Shown: piece by piece, positions 1-8,451 of the stretch
How positions within the stretch are numbered: position 1 is the stretch's first letter
Layout: the number at the start of each line of letters is the position of its first letter
Source: JAFDXJ01 sp039811225
GTDB taxonomy: Bacteria > Bacteroidota > Bacteroidia > Chitinophagales > Chitinophagaceae
Direction: 5' to 3'
Length of the DNA: 64,000 bases
Assembly: GCA_039811225.1 (NCBI GenBank)
Contig: JBDHYG010000004.1
Location: 62,001 to 126,000 of the forward strand
Position numbers and translations under genes: made by a program
Notes under the pieces: model-generated
Database searches by the model: none
The model's input: only the letters and a program-made list of their open reading frames with translations
Told to the model about the DNA's origin: nothing

Positions 1-395
1 AGGATATCAACAATCCATCTGTATTCTCCACGTATATAAATATAAGAACGATTGGAACCAAGGGCATAAGAGGAAATAATTATTCCTTCAATTAATAAAT
101 GCGGAATAAATTCCATCAGATACCTATCCTTAAATGTACCTGGTTCACTTTCATCGGCATTACAAACAAGATAACGGGGGGTATTGGCAGGCTTAGCAAG
201 AAAGCTCCATTTCAATCCGGTTGGGAAACCCGCTCCACCCCTGCCCCGCAAACCACTCTGCTTTACCTGTTCCGTTACTTCATCGGGTTGCATTTTGATG
301 GCTTTCTCCAAAGAGGTGTAACCTCCGTGTTGCCTGTATGCCGGAAAATAACGGATCCCTTCAATATGATCGTTTTCTAAAAGAAGTTTTTTCAT
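1..395 (-). CDS. nuoF: NADH-quinone oxidoreductase subunit F (partial, N-terminal part)
   Basis: This is the FMN- and NADH-binding subunit of respiratory complex I, on the peripheral arm; it accepts hydride from NADH. Only about 131 N-terminal residues are present because the gene runs off the left edge. Reading the minus strand from the ATG at 395 gives MKKLLLENDHIEG, then the glycine-rich motif GLRGRGGAGFPTGLKW and NADESEPGTFKDR, both diagnostic for NuoF. It follows nuoE by about 60 bases in a nuoA-B-C-D-E-F run. No frame damage is seen in the visible part. Confidence 0.95.
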   Translation of the reverse strand, partial: MKKLLLENDHIEGIRYFPAYRQHGGYTSLEKAIKMQPDEVTEQVKQSGLRGRGGAGFPTGLKWSFLAKPANTPRYLVCNADESEPGTFKDRYLMEFIPHLLIEGIIISSYALGSNRSYIYIRGEYRWIVDI

Positions 396-456
396 TTATC
401 TGCCTATTGCTGTTGAAATGTAAAAGAAATTATTTCCTACTGCATTCCTCCTGTTG

Positions 457-945
457 TTAATTATTTTTTGCCCGGCACTCCTCAATAATCATGTCCACTT
501 TCTCTTTCGTTAAATGCTCCCGGTAATTTTTTCCCATTTGCATCATGGGTGCATAACCACATGCACCCAGGCATTCCACCGTTTTCAATGTAAACATACC
601 ATCAGCGGTAGTTTCCCCGACCCCAATGTTCAATTTTTCCTTTATATAATTAATGATTTCATTACATCCTTTTAACATGCAGGGGCCCGTTTGGCAAACT
701 TCAAAAATATATTTTCCTACCGGCTTTAAATTATACATGCTGTAAAATGTAGCCACTTCATATACTTCAATCGGATCTAATTGTAACAGGGATGCCACGT
801 AATCCATGGCATCGGTATCCAACCAGCCACCGTTTTCCTCTTGTGCCAGGTGCAATAAAGCCAACAGGGCACTTTTCTGTTTTCCTTCGGGATAAAAAGA
901 AATAATGCGGTTAACTTCTTTTAATTTTTCTTCAGAAAATACCAT
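457..945 (-). CDS. nuoE: NADH-quinone oxidoreductase subunit E (24 kDa, [2Fe-2S])
   Basis: This complex I subunit carries a thioredoxin-like [2Fe-2S] cluster (N1a) next to the FMN subunit. The 162-residue protein has an N-terminal helical part and then the four cluster cysteines as CQTGPC and ECLGACGYAP, with normal spacing. Its length is typical for the family. It lies between nuoD and nuoF in the same orientation, with 31 bases to nuoD, so co-transcription is likely. The ATG start gives MVFSEEKLKEV and fits the family. Confidence 0.95.
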   Translation of the reverse strand: MVFSEEKLKEVNRIISFYPEGKQKSALLALLHLAQEENGGWLDTDAMDYVASLLQLDPIEVYEVATFYSMYNLKPVGKYIFEVCQTGPCMLKGCNEIINYIKEKLNIGVGETTADGMFTLKTVECLGACGYAPMMQMGKNYREHLTKEKVDMIIEECRAKNN

Positions 946-976
946 AGACTACTTTTATTTAATTTTTCCAATCATG

Positions 977-2209
977 TTAGGCATCCATTTCGCCCGCAAT
1001 AAGGTTTAAACTACTAAGTACCACAATCGCATCACTCAGCATACAACCTTTTGTAAGCTCATTAAATGCCTGGTAATAAATAAAGCAAGGCCTCCTGAAA
1101 TGCAAGCGGTAAGGTGTTCGGCCACCGTCACTGATCAGGTAAAAGCCCAGTTCCCCATTTGCCCCTTCCACACAATTATATACTTCACCCACCGGTATAT
1201 TCGATTCCCCCATTACAATTTTGAAATGCCAGATCAGCTCTTCCATTTTCGTGTACACATCCTGTTTGGGTGGTAAATAGAATTCCGGTGTATCCGCATG
1301 ATATACATCTGCTTCCGCTCCTTTGAATTCCTGTACTTTTTTGTATGCTTGTTCTATAATAGAAAGGCTTTGCCACATTTCCTGGTTACGTACCAGGAAG
1401 CGGTCATAACAGTCTCCGGTTGTACCCACCGGTATTATAAAATCAAAATCTTCATAACTGCTATAAGGGGTATGTACCCGTACATCATAATCCACTCCGG
1501 CTGCCCGCAGATTGGGGCCGGTAAAACCATAGTTTAAGGCACGTTCAGCACTGATGGGGCCCGCCCCAATAGTACGTTCCATAAAGATCCGGTTGCGCTG
1601 TAACAAGGCTTCAAATTCTTTTAATACACGGGGATATTCTTTCAGGAATTTTTCCAGTTTTTCAAAAGCAATAGCATTAAAGTTGCGTTCGAAACCTCCG
1701 ATACGGCCGATATTAGTCGTGAGCCGGGAGCCACATACTTCTTCATAAATTTCATAAATGAGCTCCCGGTATTGCATCACATACAAGAAAACGGATAAGG
1801 CGCCGGTATCCACTCCTACAATAGAGTTACAAATCAGGTGATCGGAAATACGTGCCAACTCCATTATAATGACACGCAGGTAATCCACGCGTTTAGGAAT
1901 CTTTATGCGAAATAACTTTTCGCAGGTCATCAACCAACCCAGGTTATTTATCGGTGCAGAGCAATAATTTAATCGGTCGGTTAAAGTAGTGATTTGATAA
2001 AAAGGCCGCCGTTCGGCAATTTTTTCAAAAGCCCGGTGTATATAGCCAACGGTTTGTTCCGAAGAGAGTACCCGCTCACCATCCATTTCCAAAATATTCT
2101 GAAAAACGCCATGCGTTGCCGGGTGCGTCGGGCCCAGGTTTAACGTAGTTGTCTGTTTTTCTAAAGAACCTTCAGGCAATTTGATATTTGGAAACATTAA
2201 ATCAGACAT
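977..2209 (-). CDS. nuoD: NADH-quinone oxidoreductase subunit D (49 kDa)
   Basis: This complex I subunit forms the quinone-binding cavity together with NuoB. The 410-residue protein carries the signature GPTHPATHGVF near residue 27 and ends with the conserved segment around RRPCFIYYQAF. Here nuoC and nuoD are separate genes, not the nuoCD fusion of enterobacteria. It is 21 bases downstream of nuoC and 31 upstream of nuoE. Nothing unusual is visible in the catalytic region. Confidence 0.96.
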   Translation of the reverse strand: MSDLMFPNIKLPEGSLEKQTTTLNLGPTHPATHGVFQNILEMDGERVLSSEQTVGYIHRAFEKIAERRPFYQITTLTDRLNYCSAPINNLGWLMTCEKLFRIKIPKRVDYLRVIIMELARISDHLICNSIVGVDTGALSVFLYVMQYRELIYEIYEEVCGSRLTTNIGRIGGFERNFNAIAFEKLEKFLKEYPRVLKEFEALLQRNRIFMERTIGAGPISAERALNYGFTGPNLRAAGVDYDVRVHTPYSSYEDFDFIIPVGTTGDCYDRFLVRNQEMWQSLSIIEQAYKKVQEFKGAEADVYHADTPEFYLPPKQDVYTKMEELIWHFKIVMGESNIPVGEVYNCVEGANGELGFYLISDGGRTPYRLHFRRPCFIYYQAFNELTKGCMLSDAIVVLSSLNLIAGEMDA

Positions 2210-2230
2210 TCCTGGAAAATTTTATTCGTT

Positions 2231-2758
2231 TTATTTATTATAAATTACAGTTCCGCCCCGGCCAAACATTTCATCATCTTTATCCGTTCTCGTCTGGTCT
2301 TCCATGGGGTACTCTTTCCGCATAGGGAAATAATCCATCTCTTCCACATTTTGAATGCGCTTCAGGTTGGGGTGTCCTAAAAAATTCACACCAAAGAAAT
2401 CATAGGTCTCCCGTTCCATCCAATTGGCACATTCATACAATGCGGTGGCGGTATAAATGTCCGGAGTTTCAATGGCAGTGAAAACTTTATAACGGATACG
2501 GATATTATCCACCAGGTTGTGTAAATGATATACAATCGCCAATTCACGTCCCTTCTCATCCGGGTAATGGACGGCGCATATATCCGTTAAAAAGCGAAAA
2601 CGCAATGTTTCATCATCAAATAAAAACTGCAGGATCTTCAGGTTATATTCTTTGGGTGTTTCAAAATTCAATACGCCAAATGGATCAATAAAAAAACTAA
2701 TTTGATCGCCAAACTTCTCCAGTAGCTTTTCTTGTATAATATCTAAGGTTAATGCCAT
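2231..2758 (-). CDS. nuoC: NADH-quinone oxidoreductase subunit C (30 kDa)
   Basis: This complex I peripheral-arm subunit helps assemble the quinone module. The 175-residue protein contains the 30 kDa-subunit signature ERETYDFFGVNFLGHP near residue 115, followed by LKRI. Its length matches stand-alone NuoC proteins. It lies between nuoB (32 bases upstream) and nuoD (21 bases downstream) on the same strand. The start MALTLDIIQEKL follows a T-rich stretch and no upstream in-frame start is better. Confidence 0.95.
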   Translation of the reverse strand: MALTLDIIQEKLLEKFGDQISFFIDPFGVLNFETPKEYNLKILQFLFDDETLRFRFLTDICAVHYPDEKGRELAIVYHLHNLVDNIRIRYKVFTAIETPDIYTATALYECANWMERETYDFFGVNFLGHPNLKRIQNVEEMDYFPMRKEYPMEDQTRTDKDDEMFGRGGTVIYNK

Positions 2759-2790
2759 GTCGATTGATTCGCGTTTTTTTTTTGATTTAA

Positions 2791-3387
2791 TTATTGAATA
2801 TTATAGCTGCCTAATAGGGCTTTATAATGCTCACTGTTACGGCGACGCAGGCTTTCATTATGCACCAGGTCCTGTATGCGCAAGATACCATCCAATACCC
2901 CTTCCGGCCTTGGTGGGCAACCCGGAATATATACATCCACCGGGATGATCTGGTCTATCCCCTGCAGAACAGAATAAGAATCAAATATACCACCGGAAGA
3001 AGCACAGGCCCCCATGGCCAAAACCCACCTGGGTTCTGCCATTTGCAGGTACACCTGCTTTACTATGGGTGCCATTTTTTTAGCGATTGTACCCATCACC
3101 ATCAACAGATCACATTGGCGTGGTGTAAATCCCAGACGCTCTGAACCAAAACGTGCCAGGTCATAATGCGATCCCATAGTGGCCATAAATTCAATACCGC
3201 AACATGAAGTGGCAAAAGGTAAAGGCCAAATGGAATTTTTCCGGGCGAGGCCAATTACTTTTTCAAATTTTGTGGCATAAAACCCTTCCCCTTCAAAACC
3301 TTCCGGCATATCTGCAAAGCCAATGGCATCTTTTATGGCTGTCTTTTGTGGATTAATATTAAATCGAACCGGTCTTCCCATTTTCAA
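2791..3387 (-). CDS. nuoB: NADH-quinone oxidoreductase subunit B (PSST, N2 cluster)
   Basis: This subunit holds the [4Fe-4S] cluster N2, which passes electrons to quinone. The 198-residue protein has the adjacent cysteine pair in PFATSCCGIEFMA, then GACASSGG and GCPPRPEG, which supply the four ligands. The C-terminal tail after residue 165 is variable. The start could be the first ATG (MKMGRPV) or the Met two codons later. It sits between nuoA and nuoC in the complex I operon. Confidence 0.96.
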   Translation of the reverse strand: MKMGRPVRFNINPQKTAIKDAIGFADMPEGFEGEGFYATKFEKVIGLARKNSIWPLPFATSCCGIEFMATMGSHYDLARFGSERLGFTPRQCDLLMVMGTIAKKMAPIVKQVYLQMAEPRWVLAMGACASSGGIFDSYSVLQGIDQIIPVDVYIPGCPPRPEGVLDGILRIQDLVHNESLRRRNSEHYKALLGSYNIQ

Positions 3388-3435
3388 CTAATTTATATAG
3401 AATAGATCATTGTTATAAGCTGTATTTATAAAATA

Positions 3436-3837
3436 TCATTCTTCCCAGTTTAATGCACCCCGCTTAATGATATAATAAAAACCTATGATAAAAAAAGTAG
3501 TGAATAAAAGCACTTCAATAAAACCTGTCATACCCAGGGATTTAAAATTCACGGCATAGGGATAAAAGAAAATCACTTCCACATCAAATAATACAAACAA
3601 AATTGCAACAAGAAAATATTTGATAGCAATGGGTTGGCGGGCATTTCCGTGGCTCTCAATACCACTGGCAAAATTTTCCAGTTTGTCTGCTGTTTTCCGT
3701 TTCGGCCCCAGATAATTTGATACCAACAACATCGTAACAATGAAGCCAATGGCAAAGATTAATTGCAATATAATGGGGAAATAATCTGAGGTAGTACCTG
3801 TAACCGGGATATCCATTAAGGAGGGGGTAAAAAACAT
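3436..3837 (-). CDS. nuoA: NADH-quinone oxidoreductase subunit A
   Basis: This small membrane subunit of complex I has three transmembrane helices, beginning at YFPIILQLIFAIGF, ATPIAIKYFL-type central and VLLFTTFFIIGFYY. The frame stays open upstream to 3891, but that extension (MEFFFMGEL) is encoded by the terminator hairpin at 3881-3908 and lies upstream of a promoter element. I therefore place the start at the ATG at 3837 (MFFTPSLMDIPV), or possibly at the ATG at 3816. The resulting length of about 133 residues fits NuoA. It is the first gene of the nuo operon. Confidence 0.9.
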   Translation of the reverse strand: MFFTPSLMDIPVTGTTSDYFPIILQLIFAIGFIVTMLLVSNYLGPKRKTADKLENFASGIESHGNARQPIAIKYFLVAILFVLFDVEVIFFYPYAVNFKSLGMTGFIEVLLFTTFFIIGFYYIIKRGALNWEE

Positions 3838-3853
3838 ATCGTTTGTTTGTATG

Positions 3854-3861
3854 CAAAAATA
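3854..3861 (-). promoter_or_regulatory. Bacteroidota-type -7 promoter element for the nuo operon
   Basis: TATTTTTG on the minus strand matches the Bacteroidota -7 consensus TAnnTTTG. It lies 16 bases upstream of the chosen nuoA ATG (3837) and just downstream of the terminator that ends the preceding transcription unit. No clear -33 TTTG is visible, so the call rests on position and the -7 match. Confidence 0.55.
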
Positions 3862-3880
3862 GTGTAACTCACCCATAAAG

Positions 3881-3908
3881 AAAAACTCCACTTTCGTGGA
3901 GTTTTTTT
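3881..3908 (-). terminator. Rho-independent terminator after the TPR gene
   Basis: The stem ACTCCAC / GTGGAGT (3885-3891 with 3896-3902) has a four-base loop and is flanked by A and T runs on both sides, so it could act in both directions. On the minus strand it follows the stop of the TPR gene (3931) and separates that gene from nuoA. Confidence 0.85.
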
Positions 3909-3930
3909 AAAAAAAATAAAATCTGTTCGA

Positions 3931-5637
3931 TTAATTTTTTCCCTGGCTTTTATTTGCAGGAGACTTAGAGCTGGAAGATTTACTGCCACCGTTATTCTTC
4001 TTATCCCTTGCTTTGATCAGGATATCCAGGTACTGCTTGTACTGCGCATTGGTATTATCAAATCGTACCGCTTGTTCAAATTCCATTACGGAACTATCAT
4101 AATCTTTCTTTTCATTTGCATAATAGCCACCAAGTAAAGCATGGTAATACGCAATGGTCGTACCGTATTTAGTGGTATCGCTCATCATGAAATTGATAAA
4201 TCCATTCATCGGGGCAACGGCCGCGGCACCGGTAGAATCTTTAGCTTGTGCTACATCCACCAGGCCTTTATAGCCATAAATCTGATCAGGGTATTTTTCT
4301 TTGTACTTTTCAAACATAGATTCGGCCAGGGCATAATCTTTTTGTGCCAGCGCTGCATCCCCTAAATCAAAAATATCTCTATTGGAAGGATTAGGATTCA
4401 TGCTGAATGATTTTTTTAACCATTCTAATCGTTTAGCTGTATTGTTTTCCTTTTTATATATGTAAGCGATCGTATCAATGTACTTCAACTTGTTTTTTAA
4501 TACCGTATCGACTTCCACTGCTTTGGCCAGGTAATAAACGGCCGTATCTTCATAGCCGGAAACCCCTTTAAATACACGCCCTGCAAATTCATAATCGGCA
4601 GGCCGTAACTGGCTGGCCGGCATTGTTGCGATAAATTTTTTCAAATAATCAACCGATTTAACAGAGTCACCCAGGCGGTTATAGTCATACGCATATAATA
4701 AAGGTAACCGTGGGTAATCTTTACATTCACCCCGGCTCATTTCATCTGCCTTAGCCAAAGATTCCTGGTATTTCCCCGCACGGAACAAATAGTCGCCCAC
4801 AAAAAATTCCGTATTACAATCTTTATCGGCATTGGCAACATATTTATCTAAAAACTCTTTTGCAGCATTAATATCCCGCTCCTGGTAATACTCGAAATAA
4901 TCATGATATACCGGGGCAAAAGTAGCATCCGCCGCGATGGCTTTACCAAACCATTCATTCATGGAAGGCAGGTTGTTTTGTGAGCGATATACACGGCCGA
5001 TACGCCAGTAAGCAGCGGCATAATTCGGGTCACGGGCAATGGCATCCCGGAAAGCTTCAACCGCTTGTCCTCCCTGGTCACTGCTTTGTTTTAAATAACA
5101 AAGACCCAGGTTCATATCAATATCCGGGTTTTTTAAATCGATAGCTTTAGCCCTTGTCAGTACATCAATACCATATTGTGGATCACCTATCTGGCTGCTG
5201 CCGTCGGCTTCTGCCCGGCCAATTGCATTCAATATATCCGGATTCTCCGCACCACGCTTACCTTTTGTATTGGTAATTGCTGCTTCAAAGCGTTGCTTAG
5301 CTTCATTATTTTTCCCTTCCAATACTTCCACATGCCCCATTCCAATCCATATATATGGATCATTGATCCCAGCATTTAAGGCATTTTGATAGAGGTTCTT
5401 TGCTTTAGCCAGGTCAGCCTGGTTGCCGGATAAACCATATTCTGCCAAATAAGCTTGTCCTAACCAATAAATAGCCTGCACATCTTTTGACTTGGAAGCA
5501 TATACTTTTTCCAGGGTCTCTACAGCGCTTTTGTTTCGCTGGTAATACAAAAATTTAATCCCATCCGCAACGGTCTGCGCTATTGCCGTTGATGAAATGA
5601 ATGCACCTACGATTAGGGCAAGGATTGTTTTCTTCAT
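3931..5637 (-). CDS. Secreted tetratricopeptide-repeat protein
   Basis: A 568-residue protein with a clear signal peptide (MKKTILALIVGAFISS, cleavage near AIAQ). An array of TPR-like helical pairs fills the rest; segments such as AIYWLGQAYLAEYG and AAYWRIGRVYRSQNN show the pattern. The last 25 residues are a Ser/Lys/Asn-rich low-complexity tail. It is probably a periplasmic or outer-membrane-associated scaffold. It follows the PstS-like lipoprotein gene by 39 bases; a PstS-like/TPR pair is often found next to exbB/exbD/tonB genes in Bacteroidota, which suggests a link to TonB-energised transport. The partner is not identified from sequence. Confidence 0.85.
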   Translation of the reverse strand: MKKTILALIVGAFISSTAIAQTVADGIKFLYYQRNKSAVETLEKVYASKSKDVQAIYWLGQAYLAEYGLSGNQADLAKAKNLYQNALNAGINDPYIWIGMGHVEVLEGKNNEAKQRFEAAITNTKGKRGAENPDILNAIGRAEADGSSQIGDPQYGIDVLTRAKAIDLKNPDIDMNLGLCYLKQSSDQGGQAVEAFRDAIARDPNYAAAYWRIGRVYRSQNNLPSMNEWFGKAIAADATFAPVYHDYFEYYQERDINAAKEFLDKYVANADKDCNTEFFVGDYLFRAGKYQESLAKADEMSRGECKDYPRLPLLYAYDYNRLGDSVKSVDYLKKFIATMPASQLRPADYEFAGRVFKGVSGYEDTAVYYLAKAVEVDTVLKNKLKYIDTIAYIYKKENNTAKRLEWLKKSFSMNPNPSNRDIFDLGDAALAQKDYALAESMFEKYKEKYPDQIYGYKGLVDVAQAKDSTGAAAVAPMNGFINFMMSDTTKYGTTIAYYHALLGGYYANEKKDYDSSVMEFEQAVRFDNTNAQYKQYLDILIKARDKKNNGGSKSSSSKSPANKSQGKN

Positions 5638-5676
5638 AGTTGTCTTCTTTTTTTTCGATTTACAAAATAGGTGATT

Positions 5677-6594
5677 TTATTTTTCAATGATAACTTTTCG
5701 AATACCAAAATAAATTTTTGCCGGCACAAGATAACTTCTTTTAAATATTAATTGCCCTCTTTCTGTTATAAGAAAATCTAAAAACCCACTACCCAGGCCA
5801 GCTGCATTTTCTTTGAGGATATAATACAAAGGCCGTACCAAAGGGTATTGCCCATATTGTATTGTTGCCTGGGAGGGTTTCGCAAAAATATCATCTCCAC
5901 AGGCATCACATTCCAACAAAGCAAAACGGATATTTTGGGTATAGGCTTTTACGACCGGGTCATCTTCATTGATCACCCAACTGGACCCCACAAATCCAAT
6001 GGCATTTTTATTTTTTGAAATAAAATCAATGACGCCATAGCTATTCCTGGCCGCTTCTACATTTTTACCCAAAGGTTCACCTCGTAATACTGAGTCCATT
6101 AAAAACCGCACCGTACTCGTTGCTTTATTCCCATCTACTACTACCTGCCAGCTTGTATCTTTTCCACTTAACATGTCCCGTAAACGCTGAATCGTAAACA
6201 CGCTGTCTGTTGATGCCGTATTGATAATGGCTGTTACGGCATCATACGCCACAATATCCCATGTTGGTTTATACCCCAATGCGCTGGTTAATTTTGTACT
6301 TTGTTCATCCGACAAACCTTTTGCTACAATAATCATACGTGTACTATCCTTCTCTAAATCACGAAAGCAATCAGCTTCCGGTTTGTAGCTGGCTATAATA
6401 TGCGCTTCCGGGTAACTGGCTTCATATACTTTAATCTGTTCACTGATAACCGGCTGAAAACTCTCATCCACACTGATATGTATAGTGCCCTGTCGCGGTG
6501 AATCATATTGTACTACCGGTGCATTTTTATTTTTGCATCCCCCACAGACGTTTACTATACAAACCATCACAACCCCTACCAGAATTTTCCGCAT
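5677..6594 (-). CDS. PstS-like substrate-binding lipoprotein
   Basis: A 305-residue type II periplasmic-binding-fold protein related to phosphate-binding PstS. The N terminus MRKILVGVVMVCIVNVCGGC has a lipobox with Cys20 as the lipidation site. Segments such as GTIHISVDESFQPV and NAIGFVGSSWV fit the two-lobed fold. I chose the ATG at 6594 over the GTG at 6606. There is no pstCAB permease nearby, so classic phosphate ABC import is not supported. It lies between a small membrane protein gene and the TPR gene, and these three probably form one operon. Confidence 0.8.
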   Translation of the reverse strand: MRKILVGVVMVCIVNVCGGCKNKNAPVVQYDSPRQGTIHISVDESFQPVISEQIKVYEASYPEAHIIASYKPEADCFRDLEKDSTRMIIVAKGLSDEQSTKLTSALGYKPTWDIVAYDAVTAIINTASTDSVFTIQRLRDMLSGKDTSWQVVVDGNKATSTVRFLMDSVLRGEPLGKNVEAARNSYGVIDFISKNKNAIGFVGSSWVINEDDPVVKAYTQNIRFALLECDACGDDIFAKPSQATIQYGQYPLVRPLYYILKENAAGLGSGFLDFLITERGQLIFKRSYLVPAKIYFGIRKVIIEK

Positions 6595-6606
6595 GTAACT
6601 GTTCAC

Positions 6607-6840
6607 TTAATATTCCTTTTTTAAACCACGATAAAGCCTGAATGCACCATAAATAAAACATAATGTACCGAAGCTATACCTGATCATGGGATCATATGCC
6701 GTAATCTGTGTCAGGTTCCATTTCTCCCCAAAAAACATTACTATCCCGATTCCAATGATGAGTACCCCCATCACGATATTGTAAATTGTTCTTGATAAGC
6801 GGTAACGCTTTGCCCGTTTCGTTTCTGTTGATTCATTCAT
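6607..6840 (-). CDS. Small two-span membrane protein
   Basis: A 77-residue protein with a basic N terminus (TKRAKRYRLSR) and two hydrophobic segments: IYNIVMGVLIIGIGIVMFF near residues 19-37, and YSFGTLCFIYGAFRLY near residues 54-69. I do not recognise a named family. It is the first gene of the run leading into the PstS-like and TPR genes, about 12 bases from the former. A protein of this size and shape commonly precedes PstS-like/TPR pairs in Bacteroidota, which is memory-based and unverified here. Confidence 0.7.
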   Translation of the reverse strand: MNESTETKRAKRYRLSRTIYNIVMGVLIIGIGIVMFFGEKWNLTQITAYDPMIRYSFGTLCFIYGAFRLYRGLKKEY

Positions 6841-7027
6841 ACAACCTATCCTTTTGCAGGGGGCGGCAATATAGTAATTTTTCTTTTGTTGCTACACCAT
6901 TTGTGATATTTGGAAATATAAATTTATTGACTAAGATGTTTACTGTCTTTGTATTCCATAAACAGAACGAACGTTAGTCAATTTGAGCGTTCGCTTTTTA
7001 ACTATTTATAAAGTTTCCAGTACCCTG

Positions 7028-7035
7028 TATATTTG
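7028..7035 (+). promoter_or_regulatory. -7 promoter element upstream of hisS
   Basis: TATATTTG matches TAnnTTTG exactly and lies 45 bases upstream of the hisS ATG. The preceding 190 bases form the divergent spacer to the small membrane protein gene at 6840 and hold nothing else I can name. Confidence 0.55.
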
Positions 7036-7080
7036 CCGGAAGGATATGAAACTATCATTTGATCCGGGTAAATAAATTTC

Positions 7081-8445
7081 ATGAAACAAGTATCTCAGCC
7101 ACAAGGCACACGTGATTTCACGGCTGACACCATCTATAAACGTGATTATATTTTTCAAACCATCCGACAGGTTTTTGAGCGGCATGGATTTGAACCTCTG
7201 GAGACTCCTGCTATGGAAAACCTGGATACCTTAATGGGAAAATATGGTGAAGAAGGAGATCAGTTAATTTTTAAAATCCTGAATAATGGCCTGGATAATC
7301 CTGCCAAACAGGAAAAAGCCCGGCAAGATTTTGAAAAAATTCTAGAAGGAAAAAACAGCAGCACGATTACGGAACGCGCTTTAAAATATGACCTTACCAT
7401 TCCATTTGCCCGTTTCGTGGCAATGCATCATCATCGACTAACATTCCCATTCAAAAGATACCAGATGCAACCCGTATGGCGGGCGGACAGGCCACAAAAA
7501 GGCCGATACCGTGAATTTTATCAATGCGATGCCGATATCGTGGGCAGCTATTCCCTGTTGAATGAAGTAGACCTGGCTTTAATTTATGCAACTGTATTCA
7601 AGCAACTGCAACTGAAAGTTTCCATTTGTATCAATCATAGAAAATTATTAAATGCTTTGGCAAATAGTTGCCTGGTACCAAATGAAGTATCTATCATTAC
7701 CAATGCCATAGATAAACTGGACAAAATCGGGATAGAAAAAGTAAAAGCCCTTTTATCAGAAAAAGGTTTTTCAGAAACAGCAATTCAAACTACTGAAAAC
7801 TACCTCGCGATTTCCGGAAACAATACAGAAAAAATAGGTCAACTTAAAAAAATGTTTGCCCAAGATCAGGAAGGCTTAACTGGTATTGCTGATTTGGAAT
7901 TTATATTGTCCCGCCTGCCTGCTGATATCCCCTTAATCGTGGATCCTTCACTGGCTCGTGGCTTAAACTATTATACAGGGACAATTTTCGAAGTGAAAGC
8001 CATTGATGTAAAAATGGGCAGTATCGGTGGCGGTGGCCGTTATGACGACCTTACCGGTTTATTTGGTGTACCCGGCATACCGGGCGTGGGAATCAGTTTT
8101 GGCGTGGACCGTATTTTCGATGTAATGGAAAGCTTACAACTCTTTAATGAAGATCTGCAATATGGCACCCGCCTTTTATTTTTCCATACGGGCGATGAAG
8201 AGACAAAAACAATTTTACCCATTATGCAGCTATTACGGGAAAAAGAAATAGCCTGTGAACTGTATCAAGAACCGGTGAAGTTTGAAAAACAATTTAAGTA
8301 TGCAGAAAAAAAACGCATACCTTTTATAGCTATAATAGGCAGTCAGGAAATGGCCGGCCAAACTTGTGTTATCAAACACCTGGTATCCGGAAAACAACAA
8401 ACGATTCCACAAAATGAAATAGCATCTTACCTGGCTAATTTTTGA
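7081..8445 (+). CDS. hisS: Histidyl-tRNA synthetase
   Basis: This enzyme charges tRNA-His with histidine in the cytoplasm. The 454-residue class II synthetase begins KQVSQPQGTRDF, has the motif 2 region in KRYQMQPVWRADRPQKGRYREFYQCD, and contains the HisRS-specific LARGLNYYTGTIFE near residue 297 and GGGRYDDL near 320. A C-terminal anticodon-binding domain follows from about residue 360. The length is normal for bacteria. It is transcribed divergently from the 77-residue protein and ends 6 bases from the convergent Rieske gene. Confidence 0.97.
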   Translation: MKQVSQPQGTRDFTADTIYKRDYIFQTIRQVFERHGFEPLETPAMENLDTLMGKYGEEGDQLIFKILNNGLDNPAKQEKARQDFEKILEGKNSSTITERALKYDLTIPFARFVAMHHHRLTFPFKRYQMQPVWRADRPQKGRYREFYQCDADIVGSYSLLNEVDLALIYATVFKQLQLKVSICINHRKLLNALANSCLVPNEVSIITNAIDKLDKIGIEKVKALLSEKGFSETAIQTTENYLAISGNNTEKIGQLKKMFAQDQEGLTGIADLEFILSRLPADIPLIVDPSLARGLNYYTGTIFEVKAIDVKMGSIGGGGRYDDLTGLFGVPGIPGVGISFGVDRIFDVMESLQLFNEDLQYGTRLLFFHTGDEETKTILPIMQLLREKEIACELYQEPVKFEKQFKYAEKKRIPFIAIIGSQEMAGQTCVIKHLVSGKQQTIPQNEIASYLANF

Positions 8446-8451
8446 TAAGAC

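Noticed and set aside
99..380. Open frame on the plus strand at the left edge
   Set aside because: It is antisense to nuoF, whose reading on the minus strand gives unmistakable family motifs.
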